Shown here piece after piece: positions 12,284-24,107 of a stretch of DNA of 64,000 bases. Location: positions 1,984,001-2,048,000 of the forward strand of contig JASBNA010000004.1 in assembly GCA_038087015.1 (NCBI GenBank), written 5' to 3'. This DNA is from Cerrena zonata. Taxonomy: Eukaryota > Basidiomycota > Agaricomycetes > Polyporales > Cerrenaceae. A model generated the notes under the pieces. The model was not told the DNA's origin, made no database searches, and worked only from the letters and a program-made list of their open reading frames with translations. Position 1 is the first letter of the stretch, and the number at the start of each line of letters is the position of its first letter. The position numbers and the translations under genes are program-made.

Positions 12284-12910
12284 AGGTTATCTAGTAAAGT
12301 GATGAACGTCTGTCAAGATGCTGTACAATAGGTTCAATCACAGATTCAATCAATGTATTTTAGTACACACCAGGTCAGCTGTATACTCTCTGGCTATCTT
12401 GGGTCACTGATCAATATGGAGAATTTGACATCAATCGAGAATTGCTTGAAAGTCGACTCGCCTCTAATCCCCATTCCATATCCACAGCACTAAAGGTAAC
12501 TTACTCACAACCATAAATGCTCCTGCGAACATCCTCGAACGTGGTCACCGAACGATGACCGAGTGAAAACAAAAATTTCTCACTCACGGTCAGACGTGGA
12601 TAAAACCGTGCCGCAGATGCATGACCTCTCAGGAGCGTGATTTGTTTTGATGCTAACGGCTGGAACAGCCCAAGAAACTTCACGTTATATATTATCTTTG
12701 ACAGATGCCTGCAGCCTTAGGAAACTTCTCGACATCGGTTGAGTTCTTCATATAGGTTCCTGCATTAACTGAGTACCTGTCAGGTACCCGTTTGACAGGT
12801 TCTCCGACGAGCCTATTATAAAAACAGCACTGATTGCTAATTACGTTCAAGCTTACTTCTTGAAGCCCAAGCCCCAGCAGACTCGATATAGCTCTATTCC
12901 GAATAGGACA
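12284..12910. other. Intergenic between amidase and small secreted protein gene
   Basis: About 630 bases holding the amidase 3' UTR and the promoter of the next gene. A short palindrome-like run with repeated CAGGTACC/CTGACAGG words near 12770-12800 was noticed but not assigned. No convincing coding sequence. Confidence 0.5.
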
Positions 12911-13685
12911 ATGTTGTCCCTGTTATGCATTTCAGCCCTCCTTCTCATTCAAGGACTATTTTCTGCGGCCACTCCAACACCTCCTCTACCAAAATCCGCA
13001 ATTGTCAACCTGCGCATCGAGGGCTTGCTGCGTACCATCTTCGAGGGTCCTATTCACACCAGAGGTCATAACGTCACAACCGCTTCCGGCGGTACCCATC
13101 ACTGCGATGGGACCAATAATAACGAGAGCCCAATCTCGGGTCCAACGTGTACCACTGCACTGGATGATGCTTCTAGGAGGGGAGATTTTACTTGGGATGG
13201 GTATGTGTCGTTCTTAGTAGTAAAGATGAGACATTGCTCACAAGTATTCTGATGCATGTAGAACATTCTTCGACGAATTCGATGATTACTTCATCACTCG
13301 TATTGCAGAGAATACCGGCGACAGTGATGTTGCTTGGGGTATTCTTCTGGGTTTCCAATTTACCCCAGTTGGCGGATGTCAACAAGAGGTCAAACAGGGA
13401 GACGAGGTCCTCTGGGCTTTCGATGCGTTTAACAAGCAATATTTCCTGAAGCTGGATGGCCCAGCTGTAGTGAAAGCGGGCATACCAGCCACTTTTACGG
13501 TCATAGATGGTGCAACTGGTGACCCGATTCAAGGAGCAACTGTTGCTGGGAACGGACATTCAGGCGTGACGGATGTTAGTGGGAAGGCTCAATTGGTATT
13601 CCAAGCTCGCGGTCCACGATTTCTCAAGGCTGAACGCAGTGATTCAATCCGTTCTAACCGCTTCTCGTTCTTGGTAGTCCCATAG
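12911..13685 (+). CDS. Small secreted protein, DUF4430-like
   Basis: Two exons, 12911-13200 and 13262-13685, give 237 residues plus stop. The start at 12911 gives a signal peptide (MLSLLCISALLLIQGLFSAA) followed by the mature region. Conserved-looking blocks are ASGGTHHCDGTNNNESP, TCTTALDDASRRGDFTWDG, TFFDEFDDYFITRI, FQFTPVGGCQQEV and DEVLWAFDAFNKQYFLKL. A beta-rich C-terminal module follows, with GATVAGNGHSGVTDVSGKAQL and LKAERSDSIRSNRF. This combination recalls secreted proteins with a DUF4430-like domain plus an Ig-like/transthyretin-like repeat in fungi and actinomycetes. The molecular function is not known to me. Two to four Cys may form disulphides, and extracellular location is expected. 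Confidence 0.8.
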
Positions 13686-14127
13686 GGTAGTACTAAGAGC
13701 GTAAACGAATGTAGTATTGGTACTAAGTAGTAAACTTTGCTGTCGCTTCCCCGCTTGTTTTCTCTCTCTCAGATTTTACCATGTTTCTGTGCACCTTCTA
13801 GATTCCTTTTGAAATGTGTGCATTTGAGTGTAGTATACTAGCAATCAAGAGCTTTTTATATACTCAAAACCGTCTTGTTTAACCTCTTCCGAGTCCGCTA
13901 CTACCTTCGCTTCCCAGTTGATCGCCTTCCTAATTGGGACAGTACTTATCTGTGCCGGATTATGTAATGGGTTTCTTCGAGCTGTAAACAGTGAATAGAC
14001 TGGGAATTTGCCCTCAACCAGCTTTACTTTATAGCAAGAGTAAGGCAGAAATACTATTACTACTCATTCCTGAGTGATTCAGGTTGGCATCATCTACCGA
14101 ACTATGCTTAAAAAGGAAACAAAATTA
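13686..14127. other. 3' UTR and spacer before tRNA gene
   Basis: AT-rich tail after the secreted protein stop codon, with TTTTATATACTC and similar words that could serve polyadenylation. No ORF or RNA gene recognised other than the tRNA that starts at 14128. Confidence 0.4.
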
Positions 14128-14221
14128 TGACCCCAACCCGGATTGAACGGATGACCTTGAGGAGACGATTAGGAGGTTTACTCCGCTGGAATCTCACGCT
14201 CTACCACTGAGCTATGGGGTC
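14128..14221 (-). tRNA. tRNA with intron, probably tRNA-Trp(CCA)
   Basis: The minus strand folds as a cloverleaf. The acceptor arms are GACCCCA and TGGGGTC with discriminator A. The D arm is GCTC-AGTGGTA-GAGC. The T arm is ATCCG-TTCAATC-CGGGT. The anticodon stem TGAG/CTCA encloses TTCCAG followed by an extra stretch of about 20 nt, placed just 3' of the anticodon as expected for a nuclear tRNA intron. Reading U33 as the second T gives anticodon CCA (Trp) with purine 37. Identity is tentative because an A-C mismatch closes the stem and the exact intron ends are not fixed. Confidence 0.65.
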
Positions 14222-14499
14222 TTTCTCATCTAAAAACAAAGCACGGCCACTATAGGATGGACAAAGATTATCGTTGAGACGACAACAACAAGCTAGTAGT
14301 ACTGTTACTACTGTAATGTGGACTGTGACTGTCGGTACCAGTAGAAGAATCATCGTTCTCTTGGTCCCAAGTACTCTCGGTACAAAAGAGTATGCTAACA
14401 CTTCCGACTAGCAATTGACAATGCATACTAAGTACTGCAATGTAAATCTTATAGCAAAACCGAGGAAGGGCCTTGGAAAGGGGGATTCTATTGTTGACC
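14222..14499. other. Spacer between tRNA and METTL16-like gene
   Basis: It contains the promoter of the + strand METTL16-like gene and the 5' flank of the tRNA. Nothing else recognised. Confidence 0.4.
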
Positions 14500-16384
14500 A
14501 TGCATCCGAGGAATCCGTTCAACAATCCTCCAAATTTCTCCGAGCTATCACAGGCGTACCCTGCTCTCAAGCCCTAGTACGAATGCTTTGCTCAAGAGTG
14601 TCATGACATTTACAACTAACCATTACATCGTGACAGTGTAACTCAGTCGTCATCTGGATGGACCATTGACTTCCATAATAGCCATGCTCAGAGGTTTGTA
14701 GGGCTAGGAGTAATCGATTTCGCGACTCCAAGTCTTATTTGTGTTCAATGTAGACGACTTACCGAAGCTCTGCTTCACAAATTCTTTGGATTATCCCTAT
14801 CCACCCCAGAAAATCGACTATGTCCCCCTGTACGATTTAAGCTTTGCCTCTTGAGCTACTAACCATATCAATTTTTCAGGTTCCAAACAGGTTCGTGCAG
14901 ATATCATTGCCCAGAGGTTTCCAATGATTATCTGACCACCCGTAGAATGAACTATATATTATGGTTGGAAGATATAATACGAGCCACTTACCTGGCTTCA
15001 AGACGACCAGAAACCATACGTGGAATCGACATGTTCGTGTCAGTTTCCCTATAAGCATACCAGTCAGCTCATATCTCTGGCATCCCAGAGGAACAGGTGC
15101 CTCGGCTATATACCCTCTTCTGGGTTGCCGTACAAATCCTACCTGGACCTTCGTTGGTACCGGTAAGCATAATATGATGTCTGTCTGGGCTTCTACACAA
15201 AGTAAATCTTATTGTAGACATTGACGATATCTCGTTGAAGTCTGCTCAGAAGAACATCGAGTCCAATTCTTTGAAGGAAAGGATAGACCTTATCAAATCC
15301 GACCCCTCCGGTTCTATTCTCCCAATGACTCTACATGACGACATCATATACGATTTTACTATGTGCAACCCTCCGTTCTACAGCGACAAAGACGAGGTTC
15401 GACAATCTGCGGAAGCTAAACAAATTGGTCCTAATGCAGTATGCTCTTGCATTCTTGTTTTAGAGTATATAAAATCTGATCATCGTCTGTCAGGTATGCA
15501 CGGGGGCAGACGTAGAGATGATTACTCCCGGTGGAGAGTCTGCATTTGTTTGCAAGATGGTCCACGAAAGTATCAACTTTGGTGCAAAGTGCAGGTTAGT
15601 CTTACGGAATCTTGATTGTACATGGATAATAGTTTGGTCTCAGATGGTATACGTCAATGTTGGGAAAGATGTCTTCTCTGAATGACGTCGTGAAGATGCT
15701 CCGTGAGCACAAGGTAGGTTGACTTTGCTTCACCCTGGGCTAGTGGCTCAGAATAGACATCCAGATCGACAACTACGCCATCACAGAGTTTGTTCAAGGA
15801 CAGACAAGACGTTGGGCGATTGCGTGGTCTTTTGATGACATACATTTACCCGACGTGAGCTGTAAATCAGCTTAGCAGGGAGGTTTAGTGTGGCTGACAA
15901 CCCTTTACAGACAATCGCCCGTATGTTCAACACCCACATACAGAATATCATGCCTCCACGCAATAGTCTCCCTTATTCATGTCAGAGGGCTGTATCGCTC
16001 GAGACACTCAGGAGCACACTTTTTGATGTGCTAAAAAATATCGAGGGAGTAGCCATTAGTGAGAGGTGTTTGGAAGCTGGATCTGATGGCGTCGGTTGCA
16101 TTCTTGTTAATGCAACGAGGAATACGTGGTCGAGAGCAGCAAGAAGAAAGAGGCCAGACAAAGTTCCACCGGATACAGTGGGTGAGGGTTGTGGGTCAGT
16201 AGAGTTCCAGTTGGTCTGTCGTCTGGAACTTCTAAAGGAGAGTGAACGAGACGAGGGACAGATTCTATTTCATTGGGTCAAGGGTCGAAACCGGCAGTTG
16301 TTCGAAACCTTCACAAGCCATGTAGGCCGTAAAATAGACTCTAGCTTAGTGGCGATCGAGAATGAGCCAATGAACATAGGGTAA
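14500..16384 (+). CDS. METTL16: METTL16-type U6 snRNA N6-adenosine methyltransferase
   Basis: Eleven exons: 14500-14576, 14637-14693, 14754-14829, 14880-14890, 14946-15032, 15089-15162, 15218-15438, 15494-15594, 15644-15713, 15765-15854 and 15911-16384. They sum to 445 residues plus stop. Exon 4 is only 11 nt. The start is fixed by the family N terminus [18 protein letters not shown]. Rossmann methyltransferase motifs follow: [18 protein letters not shown] (SAM binding), [20 protein letters not shown], and the catalytic MCNPPFYS (NPPF). Further on are [30 protein letters not shown] and [21 protein letters not shown]16 homologues methylate A43 of U6 snRNA, which affects 5' splice-site use, fitting an intron-rich genome. 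Nuclear location is expected. The stop lies only 84 bp from the stop of NDUFB2 on the opposite strand. Confidence 0.9.
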
Positions 16385-16468
16385 TTACTCTATGACCTGT
16401 CCAATCATTGACGAGGTATATCGACAGCTTATCTTTAACAAAGTGTTTCGGGATGAACATATATTGTA

Positions 16469-16847
16469 TTAGTGGTGTGCTGTGTGCGAGCCGTGACCGT
16501 GCTCATCATGACCATGTCCTTCCCATGGGTGCTTCAAACCCTGCAAGCGAAATTCAATATCAAGCAATACGAACGAGGACCGAGGAAACACACCAGAAGT
16601 TTCATACCGTCCTTACTGCAGTATAAAATGAGCATAACTTGTCAAATCAAGGGCTTGGGAGACATACCGGGCACGGTAGAATATGAAGAACCACATCGTT
16701 GCACCCAACGTTGTTGAAAGGAGCTTGTATTTCAGTCCTGGAAGATGAGGGTTGAAGCCCGCGCCATTTCCTGTATACAACGATCAATTTGCATCTCTAT
16801 TACGCAGCGGACCTATCGTATCTGGAACACTCACCGTGGCCAGCCAT
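16469..16847 (-). CDS. NDUFB2: NADH:ubiquinone oxidoreductase subunit B2-like (complex I)
   Basis: A small four-exon gene, 16835-16847, 16668-16770, 16594-16615 and 16469-16540, summing to 210 nt (69 residues plus stop). Exons 1 and 3 are only 13 and 22 nt, so automated prediction would easily miss it. The protein has MAGHGNGAGF, LPGLKYKLLSTTLGATMWFF (one transmembrane helix), IFYRARKDGMKLLGLKHPWE and a His/Gly-rich tail. The WFF-FYRARKDG-LG-HPWEGH pattern matches the B2/AGGG supernumerary subunit of mitochondrial complex I, which sits in the inner-membrane arm. Its start is 192 bp from the start of the divergent gene at 17040, so the two probably share a promoter region. Confidence 0.85.
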
Positions 16848-17039
16848 GACGAAGGAGGATGAGAAAGGTATTTGTGGTTGTTGTGGTAGTCTGACCATCC
16901 ACATGCGGAAAGGCAAAATTGGGCGCTTCAATCGTGTCTTGAAATAATTATTTCCACGACCGCACCTCTGCCCTTGCCTCATACACTGGCAGTTAGGCTC
17001 GCCTTGCGATTTCTGTCTTAATCTGTGCTTGGACCCACG

Positions 17040-20000
17040 ATGGAGATCAAAAAGCGAAAAAGAGAGGATCAGGAGGATATAGAGACAGTCCTCACATTCC
17101 ACGCAGCCGGTGGCCGTACGTTTGATCGTCTGTTCAAAGGTGTGTTTATTGTTCAGCGTTCTTCAGTGCGTACCAGTATACTTCAACTTGTACAGACAAG
17201 GACCTGCAACATCTGAAGGCTGGACTGAAGAAGAAGCTTCAAGTTCCTGAACAAACTGAGATACGATTGACGCAACTCAGAGATGGACGAAAGGTCGACC
17301 TAGATGATGGTATGCCCATTTGCTACAACTATAAGTTATGACCCTATGACCTTCGCAAACAGATGAGGATTTTGATGCGATGCGTGCAAGATCACACTCT
17401 ACTTCGTCGATTAATATCTTGGTCGCAATCGGAAATAGTGATTTTGGGAGTCCGAATCAAGGCTCCCAACCGGTCTCTTCTGCGGAATCTTTGGTAAATA
17501 TCTATCTTCTTGGGGCTCGTACGCTGTACATAGTACTAGAACAACTCATCTGCAGCCACCTCCAAAGAAGAAGAAACGCAAGTCGAAAGCTCAACAGTCT
17601 ACAGAGGACGGACCTAGCACCTGCAAAGAGCTCTGCAGTGAGTCGAGTCGACGCACAACCTACAGGATCGCAGAGCTCCAAGACAAAAAGATCGGCGGAG
17701 CACGACAAGGCTGCACAGGAAACAGACAAGACAAAGCGAGTTAGCTTGGTAGAGCCCTCCTCGACGAGTACCCAACTTCCTGTAACCCCAAACAACAAGC
17801 CCGCTCAAGCCGTTAAAGCTAAGGCTACACCTTCATCATCTATCCTGAAGGTATCAAAGCCTCCAGCTGGAGTGAATGGTCGTTCACCAGGCACCAGTAC
17901 CAACACGAAGCAGGTCAATAGTGCTCTGTCCAACGTAACTCAACATGTCACGTTTAGCCCGATTGTTTCCGTTCTAACTGGGGATACTCAGCGTCCTATA
18001 GCATCTACTAGCAAGGAAGCTACCTCACAGCCTAAAGCCTCTTCTTCAAAACCTGCCGAGACTCCGACATCGCTCGATGCTGGTAAAACCCCATCGAAAC
18101 CTGAGAAGAAACGGAAACGCAGCTCCATTGATGCGAGTGGTCCGTCCAAAAAGTCCACACAGCCTGCGGAGACCCGAACGGGTGCACCTCAGCCTCAGGT
18201 ACTAGTAAACCACGACACCAAGGAGAGGTATGCACTTCTTCCTAGTACATTGTTCACGACTGAAGTTATTAGCTTTCTAGGAACCTGAGCCCTCTTCCAG
18301 CACTCAAATCCCCACTCCTAAAGCTGTTTCATCATCTCTCGAGCCATCTTCTGAACCCAAGAAGAAAAAGTCGAAGTCAAAATCTTCTGGTACCGTTGTG
18401 GAGCCTCCTCAACCTGTATCCGTACCACTAATTGTGCCCTCAACTTCTACACTCTCGACTTCTACTCCCAATAAGGTTTCTAATCAGCCTGACAAGTCGT
18501 TAGACACAAACGAGCCTGGTTCTGGGCGCCGAAACAAAAAGGTTAACAAAGAAAAGGTGAAACAACTGAAAGATCTGTTAAGGGCGGGAGCTCTCTCAAA
18601 GGGACGTGTTGCGAGTACCGCCCCCTCTGCCGACGAGAATCCAAAGGGTGAGCCTCATAGCACTTCAAATTCCACATTTCATCTCAATTAGCCCTTTTCT
18701 ACTCCATGAAAAATGAAGACGGGACCTCGCAACCAAATCCAGCAGAAGGTATGCCACTCAGTCGTTCGATCGATACGCATGAGCCGTGCTTAATAATGTA
18801 GGGGAGAAACAACGTGACGAAGCACCTGGTCCTAAGGAAGTACCGCCGATACCTCCTTCAGGTATTATCTCTATATCTAAAAATATGATTTGGTCTCATT
18901 ATTTTCTCTAGATACGCCTCTAGAAGCTGTTGAGACGCTAAAGCGCGTCACAAAAGCTCAAGAAGATATTGTCAGAAATGCTGTTTACGCTGTTCTGAAC
19001 AAGCGCTTTCCTGATTGCGTTCTGCCTGCACTGCCCGTCAATGCATCTCGATCTACCATTGGAGCAGAATCTTCAACGTCCACCTCAGTACCTCCATTGA
19101 CACAATCTTCCCACTTAAAACCCGCTCCCTCTGCTCCAGCTACTATTGATGTTTTTGGATCGTCTGTGACTCCTGCAAAGGTGCCAGCTGCCAAAGGAAG
19201 TAAGTCAAGTAATCAGAAACCTACGCCCTCTAGTAGCAAGAAGACCCAGGGTGATCCGTGCCCTGTCTGTGATGCGCCCTTCCATCTCCGACATCTGTGC
19301 CCTATTGTTAAAGCTGGGCCTGACTCCCTTGAGAAACGGATTGGCGAGCTAAAAGCAAATGGTGCTGATGAGGAGCTCATCAAAGATCTCAAAACTTCCG
19401 TGGTGAGACTTCGAGCAAAGGATGCCCGTGCAGAGAAATCGTCAGAGTCGAGTACTCCTTCGAGACCCGCTCCGTCCGACTCGAGCCATGTGGCTGCACG
19501 TCAGCCAGTGACTGCATCACTAGCCGTCCCAACTGCGTCAGGACCCGAAGGGTCTGTCTCAATAAGCACCTCTCGCGTGGGTTCCCAGAAGAACAAGCCA
19601 GATGCTCTGCCCCCTCTTGTTGTCGAACGAATTATTTCGCAATCAGTCATTGACGTTCCATCACCGCTATCAACACCTCTGTCAGCCAGGCCTATTATTC
19701 CTGCAGGCTCTGTGATCTCTGAAGTGACTGTTGAGAGTCATGGAGAAGGGAGCAGTGATGAAGATGAATCTGACAGTGAGGATGAAGCACCATTGGCTGC
19801 CGCGGTGAAACTAGGACGTTCAGCAGGTTCTAAGGGCCCAAAGATATCGAAGCCATTGGACACTACTGATCTTGAAGCGGTACTTCATGGTCCTCCTCGT
19901 TCGTCACAGGCCATCCTGGCTGCTATCGTTTCGGATTCGGAGGAAGACAAGGACGAAAATAAGTATCTGGACAGTGACGAGGAAGACGCTGAGCTCGAAG

Positions 20001-22103
20001 AGCAGAAGACTGACAAGGCTTTCCGGAGACTCTCGAAACACTTCCAGAAGGAGGATAGTCCGTCTGACGACGATGATGCTCCCTTAGTTCCTCCTACGGT
20101 CATGGACGCGGACCCTAAAGCTCCAAAGGTATGGTTCTTGATTTTTTTCCTCTGGCATTACTAATACCGTTCTTGTAGAAGAGTCAACCTCCTCGTAGTC
20201 GTCTTTCTTCCACTTCATCCTCCGAGCGTGCAGTCGAGGATACCGTAGGGCGGGCAGAGTCTGCAGAATCTGAGGTGCCGGAGACCACTCCTAGCGAACC
20301 TTCACCACTTGCAGATAACAGGGAGTTGAGCCTCGAGATTCCACCTCCCACTTCCACTGCTACGTTAGTCGGGAGCTCTGATCCCATTGAAGCGGATTCC
20401 CCGGTTCGACCTCGACCTCCAGTTCTCTCAAGTCAAGAGAACCCAGACGACCCTATTGAGCCCGCAGACGAATTCTTACCTAACAAGAAGAATGCTCCTG
20501 TCATAGACGCAGACATAGACTTAGATTCAATTGAAGTGGACGAGGAGGAGATAAATCCGGAAGCTATTATCACTCCTCCACCTCTGAGCCCTATCAAACC
20601 GGGGACTGCGAAACGAATGAAGGATCGACGCGGAAAGGCACTCAACGATGACCCTGAGCACCTCATAGTCCCTGCAAAAGTTGTTGCAGAGTCCACCCCG
20701 GCTGCGGTTCCTCGTGTGACGAGGAAGAGAGGAGCTTCAGTCTCTCAACCACCTCCTACTCCTAAGCCTCTCGCCTCGAATCGCCCTACTCGGGAGCCAG
20801 CTTCCCAGCCTCTTGTTACAAAGAAACCCTCTTCCGGTGTACGCGCGCGCCCACCGCGTTCCGTCCCCGCTCCTGCTACTGCTCCTGACCTCGCTGCTGC
20901 CTCTTCTACTGCCTCCACCTCTACCACCGTCCCAGCTCCCACTGCTGACGCTCCGGCGGAGACGAAACGTCGTGGTCGACCTCGCATCACACCCGCAGAG
21001 AAAGCCCGTCGAGAAGCAGAGAAACAAGCTCAGAAGGAACAGAAAGCAGCAGAACGAGCAGCCGCCAAAGAAGCTAAGGACGCTGCAAAGCTCGCCTTGA
21101 AGACAAAAACAGGCCACCTCGGCTCGTTCACGTAGGGCGTCCGCTCAAAAGAAACCTGACCTTCCACCGGAGTCCGAAGATGAAGGGGGCCCGATAACGG
21201 CCACTCAGAAACCGAGCGTCGTAGAATATATCGATAAGGTTCCTGCTCCTTCGGGTGAGCCTCCATTACCTCAGGCGGGTGATTCACAGGTTTCTGAGCT
21301 TTCTGTGGCACAGTGGACGACGCTAGGTCGCTCGTCTCCTGAGACGGAGCATTCTCAAGTGGATCAATTGTTTCCCAGTAGCCCGTCGTCACGTCCGGAA
21401 CCTGCTTCTCCTTCCGCACCTTCTCAAGTTACCCCGTTAGCTACCCCTGCAACTTCTCAACAGAAACAGAAAGTCGCTGAGACGAACGGTCACTTACCCC
21501 ACTCAACTCCGAATCCGAATGCGTTGCAGACACCCTGCGAACAAGAAGAGCAAGATGGATGTGTCCTCTTTGCTTACGAGTTCCCCGCCGCCGACAATAC
21601 GTCGTCGCGAAGACCAAACGCCATTATTTTTGCCAGGTACTCAGTATGCCGAGGATATGAGTATGGAGATACCTTCTCAAGGTGATCATTCACTGCTGGA
21701 CGATGAGGAAGAGGAAGAGGAAGCTCCCACTCCCTCTCAGCAATCTCAGAGATCTCGGATGCCTCCACCAAGACCATCTCTGGTCAAACCGACTGGATGG
21801 GGAGCTATCAACCCGAAATGGCGAAGGTTATCCGATATCTCGAGTCAACAACTCTTCCCTTCATCTCCAGCTACACCTATGTTGACACCGATTGTGCGAG
21901 GTAATCCTAACGTACTTAAAGCTAAGCGGGGTCTGCTTAATGGTGGGAGATATGGCGAATCAAGTGATGATGACGATGATGATGAGGATAGTAGCAGCAG
22001 TAGCGATGAGGAGGAAGATGCGGACAAGTCTCATATTCCGAAGAATAGAAGGGCTGGGATGGGAACCAGGAAGCCGAAGAAGGGGTTATTGGATTATGCT
22101 TGA
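17040..22103 (+). CDS. Large disordered nuclear-type protein: PB1/ubiquitin-like N terminus, zinc-knuckle-like motif, AT-hook
   Basis: Start at 17040 (MEIKKRKREDQEDIET). The first exons encode a small beta-grasp-like module (VLTFHAAGGRTFDRLF, KDKDLQHLKAGLKKKLQVP, IRLTQLRDGRKVDLDD) resembling PB1 or ubiquitin-like folds. Long Ser/Thr/Pro/Lys-rich disordered regions follow. Near 19255-19320 is CPVCDAPFHLRHLCPIVKAG, a C-x2-C-x-FH-x-C zinc-knuckle-like motif followed by a charged helix. Acidic stretches come next, then KRRGRPRITPAEKARREAEK, an AT-hook-like GRP core before a Lys/Ala coiled helix. The C terminus is acidic (poly-Asp/Glu) and ends RAGMGTRKPKKGLLDYA. The frame shifts near 21105-21109 and again near 21529-21540 (see findings). 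I do not know the gene; chromatin or DNA binding is inferred only from the AT-hook and composition. Confidence 0.7.
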
Positions 22104-22577
22104 GTTGATCCACTTGAAGTTTGCAGTCTGTCGATGTTTTCTTGTTTTTGTTGTGATTTGTCGATCTTGCATCTTGGTCTTGTCTATCTTGCTTTCTTGC
22201 AGTTATTCACAATCGTAATATCGGACGCGTATCCTCATGCTAATATAAGGGTTCCAAAAAGTAAATAGTACACTCATCCTATCTCCTATTCATGTACATA
22301 GAGCAGCACAGAGCACATTACTATCTATCACGTTGAGATTTGTGGATTCGTTCTTTAACCTCGAAGCTGAAATGCACTGTTGGTGTGCGGCCTTCAACGT
22401 GGATACTCCTCAAATTCAAACCCAAAGTTGAAAGGCACACGATAGAAACAATTTCGAGCACGAGTCAAGAGTCTATTAGTAACTAGCATACAACAATGAA
22501 GTGTCGATTTTCCAGAGCATATTCCAAATGATAGCAGTAAAGAGTAAGGGGAATGGAACCGTTTTCGTAGGGCGATA
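22104..22577. other. Convergent 3' region
   Basis: About 470 bases between the stop codons of the AT-hook protein (+) and CPA1 (-). Both 3' UTRs should be here; T-rich runs at 22130-22200 are compatible with a 3' UTR. No other feature recognised. Confidence 0.5.
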
Positions 22578-24077
22578 TTAAGCAGCGACAGCGACCCGTC
22601 GAGGCGCCTCTGTGTGGTTCATCGACACGAATGGCTGAACCTTCCCAGAACTTGTCAGATCGTTCTTTTGAGTTTGACTTTGCGCCTTGTGAGCGCGACA
22701 TTCAGTGAGGAAGTCGGTGAACATCTGGATTGATTTATGTAGTGAGTTGATACGCCCGCATCTGAAGAAGATAGGATAGGAGACATACCTCGATGGTGTC
22801 AAGAGGACCACCGGCGCTTTCAGGATGGAACTGGACACCCCAGATCTTGCGACCAGACTCCGTAGTGGACTTGATACCCTCTACCGATGAGTCATTGCAG
22901 TTGATGAAGAAGGGTTCCCATCCAGCAGGGAAGGGATCTTGTAACTTCAATGCATATTGATGATTTTGGCTATAAAGGAAATGAGCATCGACCTCGACCA
23001 GACCACAAGCAGGAAACAAACCTAGTAACATAAACACGACCAGCCTTGATTGACCCAGCATTGGCAAGAGCAAGCACGGGTTGGTTGTGTCCGCGGTTAC
23101 CGAAGGTCATACGGTACGCGTCCAATCCAGCAGCAATACCAATGACTTGGTGACCCATGCAAATACCGAAAATCGGCTTGTCCCACTCTTCCATAGTTTT
23201 CCTCAAGTGCATGGCAGCTTCTGTGCAATGATTCGGGTCACCGGGACCATTGGACAGGAACAAACCGTCGTATTGATCACGAACGGTATTAAAGTCGAAG
23301 TTCCAAGGAAGAATGGTGACAGCTGCTCCTCGGCGAACCAAGGAGCGAGGGATGTTTGCCTTGGCACCGAAGTCGAGAACAGCAATCTTCACGTCACCGG
23401 TAGGGTTTAGTCCGTAAGGTTCTTTAGTGGAGACCTGGGCAACAAGGTTCTCGGTGGTGGGGTCCCAGTATTCCTCAGGTTGGGGTGCAGGAAGGGAGGC
23501 ATCGTCACCAATAGCGATTCGGCCGAGAGTAGTACCTTGGTCACGAAGGAGAGTAGTGATAGCACGAGTGTCGACGCCAGAAATACCTGGAACGCCATGA
23601 CGCTTGCACCAATCGGCTAAGGATTCGGTAGCGAGGTAGTGTGAGTGCTTCTCGGCCACGTCATTGACGATGACAGCTGAGCACTGGATGTTTTGAGACT
23701 CTAGGTAGACACCAACGTCGTGAGCGTCAATGGGAGTTGTGTTGTTGGGGACGCCATAGTTTCCGATCAAAGGTGTAGTGAACACTAGGATTTGACCTCG
23801 ATAGGAAGGATCGGTCATGGACTCGGTGTCTGAGTAATAGCACGTCAGGGATTGGTGCAATAATTAGGTTGAATGATGACTCACAAGAAGTGATAGAAGT
23901 AGAGAAGACGGTTTCTCCATAGATACTTTTATGGGCACCAAACGAACGACCTGCAAACGACTGACCCGTCTTCAAGTGCAACACAGCTGGAGGAGCACTA
24001 AAGCGCGGAATGTTGCTTGCATGGGTGGCGAAGCCCCTCGAGAAGCGAGTGAAATATTTGAGGTTTCGAGTAAGCAT
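22578..24077 (-). CDS. CPA1: Arginine-specific carbamoyl-phosphate synthase small (glutaminase) subunit
   Basis: Four exons, 23885-24077, 23022-23829, 22789-22969 and 22578-22724, sum to 442 residues plus stop. The N terminus (MLTRNLKYFTRFSRGFATHAS) is rich in Arg/Ser and lacks acids, as a mitochondrial presequence would be. The CPSase small-subunit domain follows (VLHLKTGQSFAGRSFG, PLIGNYGVP, ISGVDTRAITTLLRDQGTT). Then comes a class I glutamine amidotransferase domain with the nucleophile Cys in FGICMGHQVIG and the His/Glu pair in GVQFHPE. The subunit releases ammonia from glutamine for carbamoyl-phosphate synthesis in arginine biosynthesis; the large subunit is not in this window. An attenuator-like uORF lies 30 nt upstream (24108-24236), so translational repression by arginine is expected. 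Convergent with the gene at 17040. Confidence 0.93.
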
Positions 24078-24107
24078 ATTTAAATAACGAGGTGTGCAAG
24101 CAACTGC

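Noticed and set aside
20737..21117. Long Cys/Arg/Gly-rich minus-strand frame
   Set aside because: It is the reverse of the low-complexity AT-hook region of the plus-strand gene; composition follows from that.
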